NCBI GenBank assembly: GCA_910579075.1
Contig: CAJTSV010000085.1
Location: 4,176 to 16,572, forward strand
DNA length: 12,397 nucleotides
Reading direction: 5' to 3'
Source of the DNA: an uncultured Eubacterium sp.
Lineage (GTDB): Bacteria; Bacillota; Clostridia; Lachnospirales; Lachnospiraceae
Below the pieces are notes generated by a model that saw only the letters and a list, made by a program, of their open reading frames with translations, made no database searches and was not told the DNA's origin. The position numbers and the translations under genes were made by a program. Shown here piece after piece: positions 5,930 through 12,397 of the stretch. Positions within the stretch are counted from its first letter, which is position 1; every line of letters begins with the position of its first letter.

Positions 5930-7507
5930 GTGGTTATTAAAGTGATATTTCTGGTTATATTTTTTGCGATGATGATTGCGGTCGGGCTGTATTCCCGCAG
6001 GCACGCATCGAATGTGAATGATTTCGTGCTGGGCGGGCGCAGCGTCGGGCCGTGGCTGACGGCGTTTGCATATGGCACATCTTATTTTTCTGCGGTTGTA
6101 TTTGTAGGCTATGCAGGGCAGTTTGGATATAAATACGGGCTCGCATCCACCTGGATTGGCATCGGAAATGCCCTGATTGGTTCCCTGCTTGCCTGGGTGA
6201 TTCTTGGCAGGCGTACCCGGATTATGAGCAATCATCTGTCTGCGGCAACCATGCCGGATTATTTCGGCAAACGGTATCAAAGCAATGCGCTGCGGATTGC
6301 CGCTTCTGTTATTTCTTTTGTATTTCTCATTCCTTATACGGCATCTGTTTACAATGGCTTATCCAGGCTGTTTGGCATGGCTTTTGACATTCCATACGAA
6401 GCCTGTGTTATGGTGATGGCAGCGCTGACCTGTGTATATGTGATTCTGGGCGGGTATATGGCTACGGCTATCAATGATTTTATCCAGGGGCTGATTATGC
6501 TGGGCGGCATTGCCGCTGTCATTGCCGCTGTCTTAAACGGGCAGGGCGGATTTTTAGATGCGGTGCGTTCCCTCTCAGAGTTTGAAAGTGATGCAGCAGT
6601 CACGCTCGGGCAGAAGGGTGCATTTACGTCCTTTTTCGGGCCGGACCCGCTGAACCTGCTTGGCGTTATTGTGCTGACCTCGCTTGGCACATGGGGGCTG
6701 CCGCAGATGATACACAAGTTTTATGCGATTAAAGATGAAAAATCCATTCAGTCAGGCACGATTATTTCGACTTTTTTTGCCATTGTCGTTTCGGGCGGCT
6801 GCTATTTTCTGGGCGGCTTCGGGCGGCTGTTTGATACACCGGCGATTTATAAAGAAGACGGCGGCATTATTTATGACGCGATTATCCCGTCGATGCTTTC
6901 CACGCTGCCAGACCTTTTGGTGGGTATTGTGATTGTGCTGGTGCTGTCGGCGTCGATGTCTACGCTTTCGTCGCTTGTGCTGACTTCCAGCTCGACACTG
7001 ACACTTGATTTTCTGAAAGATAATATTATCAAAAAAATGAGCGATAAAATGCAGCTTTTGTGCATGCGCATCCTGCTGGTGTTCTTTATTGCGTGCTCGG
7101 TTGTGCTGGCGCTGTTTCCGCCGAAGTCCATGGCTCAGTTTATCGCGCAGCTGATGGGCATATCCTGGGGTGCGCTGGCAGGCGCGTTTCTGGCACCGTT
7201 TCTGTACGGCTTATACTGGAAGGGCGTGACACGTGCAGCAGTCTGGGCCAGCTTTGCCTGCGGCGTGGGCATTACGGTGTCAAACCTGTTTTTGTCGTAT
7301 ATTGCATCCCCGATTAACGCAGGGGCCCTTGCAATGCTTGCAGGGCTTGTCCTTGTGCCGGCTGTCAGCCTGGTAACGCCCCGGATGGAAAAACAGGATG
7401 TGGAGCATATCTTTGCGTGCCTGGAAGAACAGGTTGTCGTGGACAAAAAGATTGCACTGCCAAAAGCTGCTGGTCACTCCGTGACCAGCAGCCTGGAAAA
7501 TTATTGA
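5930..7507 (+). CDS. Sodium:solute symporter family transporter (SSS)
   Basis: An integral membrane protein of 525 residues with about 13 hydrophobic segments, of the SSS/PutP family that couples solute uptake to sodium. The first helix spans about 3-20. The family motif region LGGYMATAINDFIQGLIM lies at 173-190. The serine-rich segment SASMSTLSSLVLTSSST (340-356) corresponds to the helix that carries the sodium site in PutP-type members. The start is GTG at 5930, chosen for the strong AAAGGAGG at 5917-5924 and the correct position of helix 1. The substrate is unknown; a carboxylate or amino acid connected with the IorAB pathway is the natural guess from context. The last 13 codons include a perfect hairpin, so the C-terminal tail may have been shaped by it. 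Confidence 0.9.
   Translation: MVIKVIFLVIFFAMMIAVGLYSRRHASNVNDFVLGGRSVGPWLTAFAYGTSYFSAVVFVGYAGQFGYKYGLASTWIGIGNALIGSLLAWVILGRRTRIMSNHLSAATMPDYFGKRYQSNALRIAASVISFVFLIPYTASVYNGLSRLFGMAFDIPYEACVMVMAALTCVYVILGGYMATAINDFIQGLIMLGGIAAVIAAVLNGQGGFLDAVRSLSEFESDAAVTLGQKGAFTSFFGPDPLNLLGVIVLTSLGTWGLPQMIHKFYAIKDEKSIQSGTIISTFFAIVVSGGCYFLGGFGRLFDTPAIYKEDGGIIYDAIIPSMLSTLPDLLVGIVIVLVLSASMSTLSSLVLTSSSTLTLDFLKDNIIKKMSDKMQLLCMRILLVFFIACSVVLALFPPKSMAQFIAQLMGISWGALAGAFLAPFLYGLYWKGVTRAAVWASFACGVGITVSNLFLSYIASPINAGALAMLAGLVLVPAVSLVTPRMEKQDVEHIFACLEEQVVVDKKIALPKAAGHSVTSSLENY
7466..7492. terminator. Perfect 12-bp stem-loop at the end of the symporter gene
   Basis: GCTGCTGGTCAC at 7466-7477 pairs perfectly with 7481-7492 around a 3-base loop, inside the coding sequence and 15 bases before the end of the stop codon. 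On the + strand no clean U-run follows (CTGGAAAATTATT), so it is not a textbook intrinsic terminator there, though it sits just where the operon should end. On the - strand the stem is followed by CTTTTGG, a short U-run. It may act as a 3' stabilising stem or a weak terminator. Confidence 0.5.
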
Positions 7508-7515
7508 TTGTACTC

Positions 7516-7544
7516 TTGCACTATTCCCCTATCTCTTTTATAAT
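7516..7544 (+). promoter_or_regulatory. Strong sigma-A-type promoter for xpaC-telA-trkAH
   Basis: TTGCAC at 7516-7521 and the consensus TATAAT at 7539-7544 are separated by the optimal 17 bases. Transcription should begin near 7551, giving a leader of about 100 nt before xpaC. The promoter starts only 9 bases after the symporter stop codon, so it marks the boundary between the two transcription units. It also rules out the in-frame upstream start at 7547 for xpaC. Confidence 0.8.
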
Positions 7545-7590
7545 AGGTGCATGTAACCAAGCCACTGGGATTCAGGACGCATGCCCGTAA

Positions 7591-7624
7591 CAGGAAAGGG
7601 CTGCGGACAGTTAGGCATTTCCTG
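7591..7624 (+). other. Leader hairpin in the xpaC 5' UTR
   Basis: CAGGAAA (7591-7597) pairs with TTTCCTG (7618-7624) around a 20-base loop, in the middle of the expected xpaC leader. It lies about 30 bases before the start codon, too far to hide the ribosome binding site by itself. A 27-codon frame from ATG 7581 runs through it and ends at 7664, overlapping the xpaC start by 10 bases. No known riboswitch is recognised. Confidence 0.3.
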
Positions 7625-7654
7625 GGACAGATACATAGAAAGAGGGCAGCAAGC

Positions 7655-8956
7655 ATGGATATAAAAGACATATGCAATGCCGGAGGGGATATTCTGGACG
7701 CCGTTGCAGATGCGGTGAACCGCAATGATTACAGCGGCCTGAGCAGCAATGTGAATAAGACCGTCAGCCGTGTCATTCATGATATCCAGACAGAGGCATT
7801 GAAGGGAAATTACGGTGCTCCGACGCACCAGTATGCAAAGACTTCGTATACAAGAAAGGGACAGGCCGGTTATGATTCCGTACTGCAGAAAAAATCTGGC
7901 CGTTACGATGAGATTTATAAGCCGAAAAACAAATGGCAGCTGGAAAAGCCGGCGTACAGCCTGAAAAAGGAAAAGGACAGCCTTCCGGCATCGGTGTCGA
8001 AAAGCCCGCCGGGACGGATTTTAGGCCCGGTGCAGCTTGCGTGGGGGATTCTTGCGACAAGCGGCTTTGGCATTACGGCACTTGTAATGTTTATTATGAT
8101 GGCAGTGCGGGGCGGCAATCTGTTTATGGTGCTGGCCATTGTATTTGGCGCGCTGACGGCATTAAGCGTGACAGACATTGTGCGCGGCAGCCGCAAAATC
8201 GGGCTGGTGAACCGGTTTTACCGCTATGCCAGGCTGATTGGAAACAAGGGCTATATTGCGATTGAGGAACTGGCGTTCCAGACCGGGCAGCACAGGCAGG
8301 ACGTGCTGCGGGACCTGCGCAGGATGATGAAAAAGCATATGTTTCCGCAGGGACGCCTGGATAACCAGCAGACGACGTTTATGCTGACACAGGAATCGTA
8401 CCAGCAGTATCTGCAGGCAGAACGCTCCAGGCAGGAAGCAGAGGCCAGAAAAGCAGAGGAAGAAAGGCGGGCGGCAGAAGCAGAAAAGGCGGCCGGCAGT
8501 CAGGACGGCCGCCAGGATGCACAGCACAGGCGGATTTTGCAGGATGGCAATGCATATATCCGGATGGTGCATGAATGCAGTGAAAAGATCCGCAACCAGC
8601 AGATGAACGGGAAGCTTTCCCGTCTGGAAGCCATTATGCGCCGTATTTTTGAGCATGTGGAAAGAGTGCCGGAAAGCGCGGATGACTTGCACAAGTTTAT
8701 GGACTATTACCTGCCGACGACAACCAAGCTGCTGCAGGCATATATTGACCTGGACAGGCAGGAGATAGCCGGGCAGAATATTACGGCTACCAAAAAAGAA
8801 ATTGAAGATACCCTAGACACGATTAACGCTGCATTTGAAAAACTGCTGGACGGCCTGTTTGAAGAAACAGCCTGGGATATTTCGTCGGATATTTCCGTTA
8901 TGAAGACGATGATGGCCCAGGAAGGGCTGACAGGAGAAAAGGATTTTCAGCTGTAA
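7655..8956 (+). CDS. xpaC: XpaC-family membrane protein (5-bromo-4-chloroindolyl phosphate hydrolysis family)
   Basis: A 433-residue protein of the XpaC family, whose members are usually encoded beside TelA as here. Its biochemical role is not established; the family name comes from an indirect phenotype. Order of parts: a polar N-terminal region (1-120), two membrane helices (about 124-151 and 155-173), a winged-helix-like segment (about 185-243: YARLIGNKGYIAIEELA, then QDVLRDLRRMMKK), a charged coiled coil rich in Glu, Ala and Arg (244-283), and the conserved C-terminal domain with YYLPTTTKLLQAY (361-373). The ATG at 7655 is preferred over the in-frame ATG at 7547, because the latter lies at or before the transcription start. 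The ribosome binding site, AGAGGG at 7641-7646, is modest. The N-terminal half is longer than in compact family members. Confidence 0.8.
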   Translation: MDIKDICNAGGDILDAVADAVNRNDYSGLSSNVNKTVSRVIHDIQTEALKGNYGAPTHQYAKTSYTRKGQAGYDSVLQKKSGRYDEIYKPKNKWQLEKPAYSLKKEKDSLPASVSKSPPGRILGPVQLAWGILATSGFGITALVMFIMMAVRGGNLFMVLAIVFGALTALSVTDIVRGSRKIGLVNRFYRYARLIGNKGYIAIEELAFQTGQHRQDVLRDLRRMMKKHMFPQGRLDNQQTTFMLTQESYQQYLQAERSRQEAEARKAEEERRAAEAEKAAGSQDGRQDAQHRRILQDGNAYIRMVHECSEKIRNQQMNGKLSRLEAIMRRIFEHVERVPESADDLHKFMDYYLPTTTKLLQAYIDLDRQEIAGQNITATKKEIEDTLDTINAAFEKLLDGLFEETAWDISSDISVMKTMMAQEGLTGEKDFQL

Positions 8957-8988
8957 AGGGCAGCAGACAGTTACAGGAGGAAAAAACA

Positions 8989-10140
8989 TTGGCAGATAGT
9001 TTTGACGATTTTGCGGTAAAGCCGCCAACGCTTGTATTTGAAGCGGCACCGGGAGAAAACGGGCCGGCCCCGGTAAAAGAGCCGGAAAAAGAGGAAATTT
9101 TAAACGATACATCGCTGTCCGAGGAAGAACGGCGCCAGGCGGATGCCTTCGCAGAACAGATTGACCTGCGCAATTCCGGCGCGGTTTTAAACTACGGGGT
9201 GGGCACGCAGAAAAAAATGGCGGATTTTTCCGAAAAGGCTTTAAACAACGTCCGCACAAAGGATATGGGCGAAATCGGAAATATGATTGCAGGCCTGGTT
9301 ACGGAATTAAAAAGCTTTGATGCCCCGGAAGAAAGCAAGGGATTTCTGGGCATATTCAAAAAAGGCGAGAACAAAATTGCGGCGCTCAAAGCCCGGTACA
9401 ACAAAGCAGAAGCAAATGTCAATGAGATTGTAAAGGTGCTGGAAAACCACCAGATACAGCTGATGAAAGACATCGATGTATTAGACCGCATGTATGAGAT
9501 GAACCTGAATTATTTCAAGGAGCTCTCCATGTATATCCTCGCGGGCAAAAAGAAGCTGCAGAAGGTTCGCACGCAGGAGCTTCCGGCCCTGCAGCAGAAA
9601 GCGCGTTCCAGCGGGCTTCCGGAGGATGCGCAGGCAGCCAGGGACCTGGCAGATTTATGCGAGCGGTTTGAAAAAAAGCTGCATGACCTGGAACTGACAC
9701 GGACGATATCGGTGCAGACTGCGCCGCAGATACGCATGGTGCAGAATTCCGATACGATGATGGCGGAAAAAATCCAGTCTACGATTGTTAACACAATTCC
9801 GCTTTGGAAAAGCCAGATGGTTATTGCCATGGGCGTGGAGCATTCGGCGCAGGCAGCCAGGGCGCAGCGCGAAGTGACAGATATGACCAATGAGCTGCTG
9901 AAAAGAAATGCAGATGCGCTGAAAATGGCAACGATTGAAAGTGCAAAGGAATCCGAGCGCGGCATTGTAGACATCGAGACGTTAAAGCATACGAACGAAT
10001 CGCTGATTTCCACGCTGGACGAGGTAATGAAAATCCAGACCGAGGGCCGCGAAAAACGGCGCGCAGCCGAAGCAGAGCTGCAGGACATGGAAAACCAGTT
10101 AAAAAGAAAGATGCTCGAAATGTCAGGAGCAAAAGGATAA
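8989..10140 (+). CDS. telA: TelA/KlaA family protein (toxic anion resistance)
   Basis: A soluble, largely helical protein of 383 residues, of the TelA family linked in various bacteria to tellurite, antibiotic and envelope stress tolerance, with unclear mechanism. The N-terminal 45 residues are acidic and probably disordered. Long amphipathic helices follow. The family's most conserved stretch is visible as QTAPQIRMVQ (243-252) and KIQSTIVNTIPLWKSQMVIA (261-280). The C-terminus is a charged coiled coil. The start is TTG at 8989, supported by CAGGAGG at 8974-8980 with 8-base spacing; no ATG nearby fits. It lies 32 bases after xpaC, the usual partner, which suggests the two act together at the membrane. 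Real tellurite resistance should not be assumed. Confidence 0.9.
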   Translation: MADSFDDFAVKPPTLVFEAAPGENGPAPVKEPEKEEILNDTSLSEEERRQADAFAEQIDLRNSGAVLNYGVGTQKKMADFSEKALNNVRTKDMGEIGNMIAGLVTELKSFDAPEESKGFLGIFKKGENKIAALKARYNKAEANVNEIVKVLENHQIQLMKDIDVLDRMYEMNLNYFKELSMYILAGKKKLQKVRTQELPALQQKARSSGLPEDAQAARDLADLCERFEKKLHDLELTRTISVQTAPQIRMVQNSDTMMAEKIQSTIVNTIPLWKSQMVIAMGVEHSAQAARAQREVTDMTNELLKRNADALKMATIESAKESERGIVDIETLKHTNESLISTLDEVMKIQTEGREKRRAAEAELQDMENQLKRKMLEMSGAKG

Positions 10141-10160
10141 TCAGATATCAGGTGGTGAGT

Positions 10161-10933
10161 ATGAAAAAAGCAGCTTTTTTTGATATTGACGGGACAATTT
10201 TAGACGAGCATAATTTTATTCCGCGCAGCACGATAGAGGGCATTCACAGGCTGCAGGAAAACGGGAATTATGCGTTTTTGTGTACCGGCAGGGCCAGGGC
10301 CTTTGTAAAGGACCCGGTGCTTTTGGACATCGGGTTTGACGGGATTATCAGCGGCTGCGGCACGATGGTGGAATTCCACGATGAGGTTGTATTTTATAAA
10401 AAGCTGGAGCGCGGGCTTATCGAAAAGACACTTGCGTTTTTGAAAGAAAACCAGGTGTCCGTTATTATGGAAGGCCGTTACCGGCTGTTTGCGGATGATG
10501 CGGACTTTGAAGGAGACCCGTTTCTCGAACGGCTCCGCAGCGAGCTTGGAGAAGGGCTTTTGCCGATTACCGGAAGCGAGGCAGACTGGGAAGCGAGCAA
10601 GTTTTCGTGCTCCATGGAGCGGGCAGACTCAGAGCTGGTAAAGCAGGGGCTTGCAGGGGATTATGAGCTGCTTGTGCATGATATTCCGGTTATGGAAATC
10701 GTGCCGAAAGGGCATTCCAAGGGAACCGGCATGGCCAGGGCCTGTGAGCGGCTCGGCGGGATACGTATGCGTTTGGGGACAGCGTGAACGACCTGCCGAT
10801 GTTTGAAGCGGCCGGGCATTCCATTGCGATGGGAAACGCCAGTGATTTTGTAAAACAGAAAGCATCTTATGTAACAGACACGCTGCACGAAGATGGAATT
10901 TACCATGCGTTAAAACATTTTGGGTTGTGTTAA
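10161..10933 (+). pseudogene. Cof-type HAD phosphatase, frameshifted
   Basis: A cytosolic haloacid-dehalogenase-type phosphatase of the Cof/YidA subfamily, likely acting on sugar or nucleotide phosphates. The first frame gives 208 residues with motif I FDIDGT (7-12), motif II CTGR (41-44) and the motif III lysine K187 in PKGHSKGTG, then leaves the family sequence and stops at 10785-10787. The rest of the family protein continues in another frame from about 10760: TYAFGDSVNDLPMFEAAG, with motif IV GDSVND, ending at TAA 10931-10933. A net loss of one base (or of 10, as the family's usual LGIP-type residues are also missing) near 10755-10763 explains it. ATG 10161 is chosen for AGGTGG at 10150-10155. 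Without motif IV the product should be inactive. A sequencing error in the short G run is the main alternative. Confidence 0.85.
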
Positions 10934-10943
10934 GGGAGCAGAT

Positions 10944-12311
10944 ATGAAAATAATAATTGTAGGCTGCGGCAATGTGGGTGCCGCGCTTGCAGAACAGTTA
11001 AGTTCGGAAGGACACGATATTACGGTTGTAGATACAAGGGAGCAGCTGGTAGAAAGCGTTTCGATTTCCTCGGATGCGCTCGGCATCGTCGGAAACGGTG
11101 CCAGCTTTACCGTGCAGTCAGAAGCAGGAGTCGGGAATGCAGACCTTCTGATTGCAGTGACAGGCTCGGATGAGCTGAATCTTTTATGCTGCCTGATTGC
11201 AAGAAAGGCCGGGGGATGCAATACGATTGCCCGGGTCAGCAATCCGGTTTACAGCGAGGAGATTTCCTTTATCAAGGAAGAACTCGGCCTGTCCATGATT
11301 ATCAATCCGCAGGCTGCGGCAGCCAGGGAAATGGCAAGGACATTGAAATTCCCGTTTGCGCAGAAAGTGGATTCGTTTGCCAAAAGCCGTGCCGAGCTCG
11401 TCGTCTACCGGGTTGAGGAAGACAGCACGCTGTGCGGCATGCGCCTGAAGGAGCTGCCTGTAAAGCTGCGGTGCAATGTCCTGATTCCGGTTGTGGAGCG
11501 CGGCGAGCAGGTCATTATTCCCGATGGAAATTTCCAGATGCAGGCAAAAGACGATATTACCATTGTAAGCACGCAGCTGAATACCATCGAGTTTTTCAAA
11601 AAGCTGGGCAAGCCGACCGCATCCGCGCGGGAAGCCATGATTGTCGGCGGCGGGCGCACAACGATTTACCTTGCCAAGCAGCTCATTCAGATGGGGCTGA
11701 AGGTCAAGATTATTGAGCGGGATGAAAAGCGCTGCGAGGTGCTGACCGAAATGCTGCCAAAAGCCATGATTATATGCGGGGATGCGACCGACAAGGACCT
11801 GCTTTTGGAAGAAGGGCTGGCAGAGACCGGGACGTTTGTAGCCAATACTAATTTTGACGAAGAAAATATTATGCTGGCACTGTTTGCCAAGAGTCTTTCC
11901 AAGGCAAAGCTGATTACAAGGGTGCACCGTATTTCTTATGACAATATTATTGATAAAATGGAGCTTGGCAGCGTGATTTATCCCAAATACATTACAGCCG
12001 CCATTATTATCAAATATGTCCGTGCGATGAAAAATTCGCTCGGCAGCAATATCGAGACGCTTTACCGGCTCAATGACAACCGCGTGGAGGCGCTGGAATT
12101 TTATATCCGCGAAAACTCCCCGATTGTCGGCGTCCCGCTTTCGGAGCTGAACCTGAAAAAGAACATGATTATCGGATGCATCACGCACAGGGGAAAAACG
12201 GCAATAGCAAGAGGGCAGTCCATTATCCGTGCGGGCGATACGGTCATTCTGATTACGGCACAGACCGGGCTTCATGATATCCGGGATGCGCTGGCAGGAG
12301 GCAGGGCATGA
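10944..12311 (+). CDS. trkA: Trk system potassium uptake protein TrkA
   Basis: The cytosolic nucleotide-binding gating subunit of the Trk/Ktr potassium transporter, which binds NAD(H) or ATP and controls the TrkH channel. The 455 residues form two RCK halves. The first Rossmann domain has GCGNVG (7-12) and the strand-2 acidic residue D30. The first RCK_C domain spans about 140-215. The second Rossmann domain has VGGGRTT (224-230), the acidic E248 and GDATD (269-273). The second RCK_C lies at about 372-455. This is the full-length double form, not the single-RCK KtrA. The start ATG 10944 has GGGAG at 10934-10938; the frame is open back to 10920, but that would overlap the HAD end and lack a binding site. 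The stop overlaps the trkH start as ATGA. Confidence 0.95.
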   Translation: MKIIIVGCGNVGAALAEQLSSEGHDITVVDTREQLVESVSISSDALGIVGNGASFTVQSEAGVGNADLLIAVTGSDELNLLCCLIARKAGGCNTIARVSNPVYSEEISFIKEELGLSMIINPQAAAAREMARTLKFPFAQKVDSFAKSRAELVVYRVEEDSTLCGMRLKELPVKLRCNVLIPVVERGEQVIIPDGNFQMQAKDDITIVSTQLNTIEFFKKLGKPTASAREAMIVGGGRTTIYLAKQLIQMGLKVKIIERDEKRCEVLTEMLPKAMIICGDATDKDLLLEEGLAETGTFVANTNFDEENIMLALFAKSLSKAKLITRVHRISYDNIIDKMELGSVIYPKYITAAIIIKYVRAMKNSLGSNIETLYRLNDNRVEALEFYIRENSPIVGVPLSELNLKKNMIIGCITHRGKTAIARGQSIIRAGDTVILITAQTGLHDIRDALAGGRA

Positions 12312-12397
12312 ATTTTTCAGTTATACGAACGATACTGGGCACGGTGCTGTGCTGCGAGGGCGTGTTTCTGCTTGCCCCGGTGCTTGTAGCTGTTATT
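12308..12397 (+). CDS. trkH: TrkH/KtrB potassium channel subunit, N-terminal 30 codons only
   Basis: The reading frame opens with ATG at 12308, overlapping the trkA stop by ATGA, behind AGGAGG at 12296-12301, and runs off the right edge. The 30 visible residues (starting MNFSVIRTILG) are hydrophobic and match the first membrane helix typical of TrkH-type proteins. The call rests mainly on position after trkA and on this helix. In this family the complete gene encodes the K+-conducting membrane subunit gated by TrkA. Confidence 0.8.
   Translation, partial: MNFSVIRTILGTVLCCEGVFLLAPVLVAVI

Noticed and set aside
7547..7654. Upstream start giving a 469-residue XpaC
   Set aside because: The ATG at 7547 lies between the -10 box and the expected transcription start, so it would not be on the mRNA with a binding site.
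10750..10790. Programmed ribosomal frameshift in the HAD gene
   Set aside because: There is no slippery heptamer or downstream pseudoknot that I can see, and this family is not known to use recoding; a deletion or read error is simpler.
11184..12275. A long antisense open frame (363 codons) opposite trkA
   Set aside because: trkA is full length with all motifs on the + strand. The antisense frame has no binding site or family features and reflects codon-usage shadowing.

Overview
The window looks like chromosomal DNA of a moderately GC-rich Clostridia, most like Lachnospiraceae. The evidence is the strong AGGAGG-type ribosome binding sites, occasional TTG and GTG starts, tight collinear gene packing, and the gene families present (IorAB with a PaaK-type ligase, XpaC/TelA, TrkAH). 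All recognised genes lie on the + strand. The taxonomic call is inference from gene content and style, not from a marker gene.

Positions 1-777 hold no convincing protein gene. They carry a dispersed palindromic repeat: a near-complete copy at about 403-630, and a partial inverted copy at 1-123 that runs off the left edge. Between them is an AT-rich stretch bounded by short inverted repeats and containing two 38-bp direct repeats. A probable promoter with a 15-bp palindrome over its -10 box, and a 6-codon leader ORF, precede the first gene.

Positions 778-7507 read as one unit: PaaK-type arylacetate-CoA ligase, IorA and IorB (indolepyruvate:ferredoxin oxidoreductase), a tandem-ACT protein, a metal-dependent TIM-barrel amidohydrolase, and a sodium:solute symporter. 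Established chemistry of the first three is oxidative decarboxylation of aryl-pyruvates to aryl-acetyl-CoA (IorAB, giving reduced ferredoxin), with the ligase interconverting aryl-acetyl-CoA and the free acid. The ACT protein may sense an amino acid. The hydrolase and transporter may supply or export a related acid, but their substrates cannot be read from sequence. A 19-codon ORF bridges iorA and iorB exactly, overlapping both. A perfect 12-bp stem-loop lies in the last codons of the symporter gene.

A near-consensus promoter (TTGCAC, 17 bp, TATAAT) at 7516-7544 starts the second unit: XpaC-family membrane protein, TelA-family protein, a Cof-type HAD phosphatase broken by a frameshift, TrkA with two RCK halves, and the first 30 codons of TrkH/KtrB, which overlaps trkA by ATGA and runs off the right edge. 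This unit looks like an envelope-stress and potassium-uptake operon.

The most unusual material is the non-coding repeat region at the left edge and the small ORFs placed exactly at gene starts. The protein genes belong to known families; I see no clear new defence or mobile system in them.
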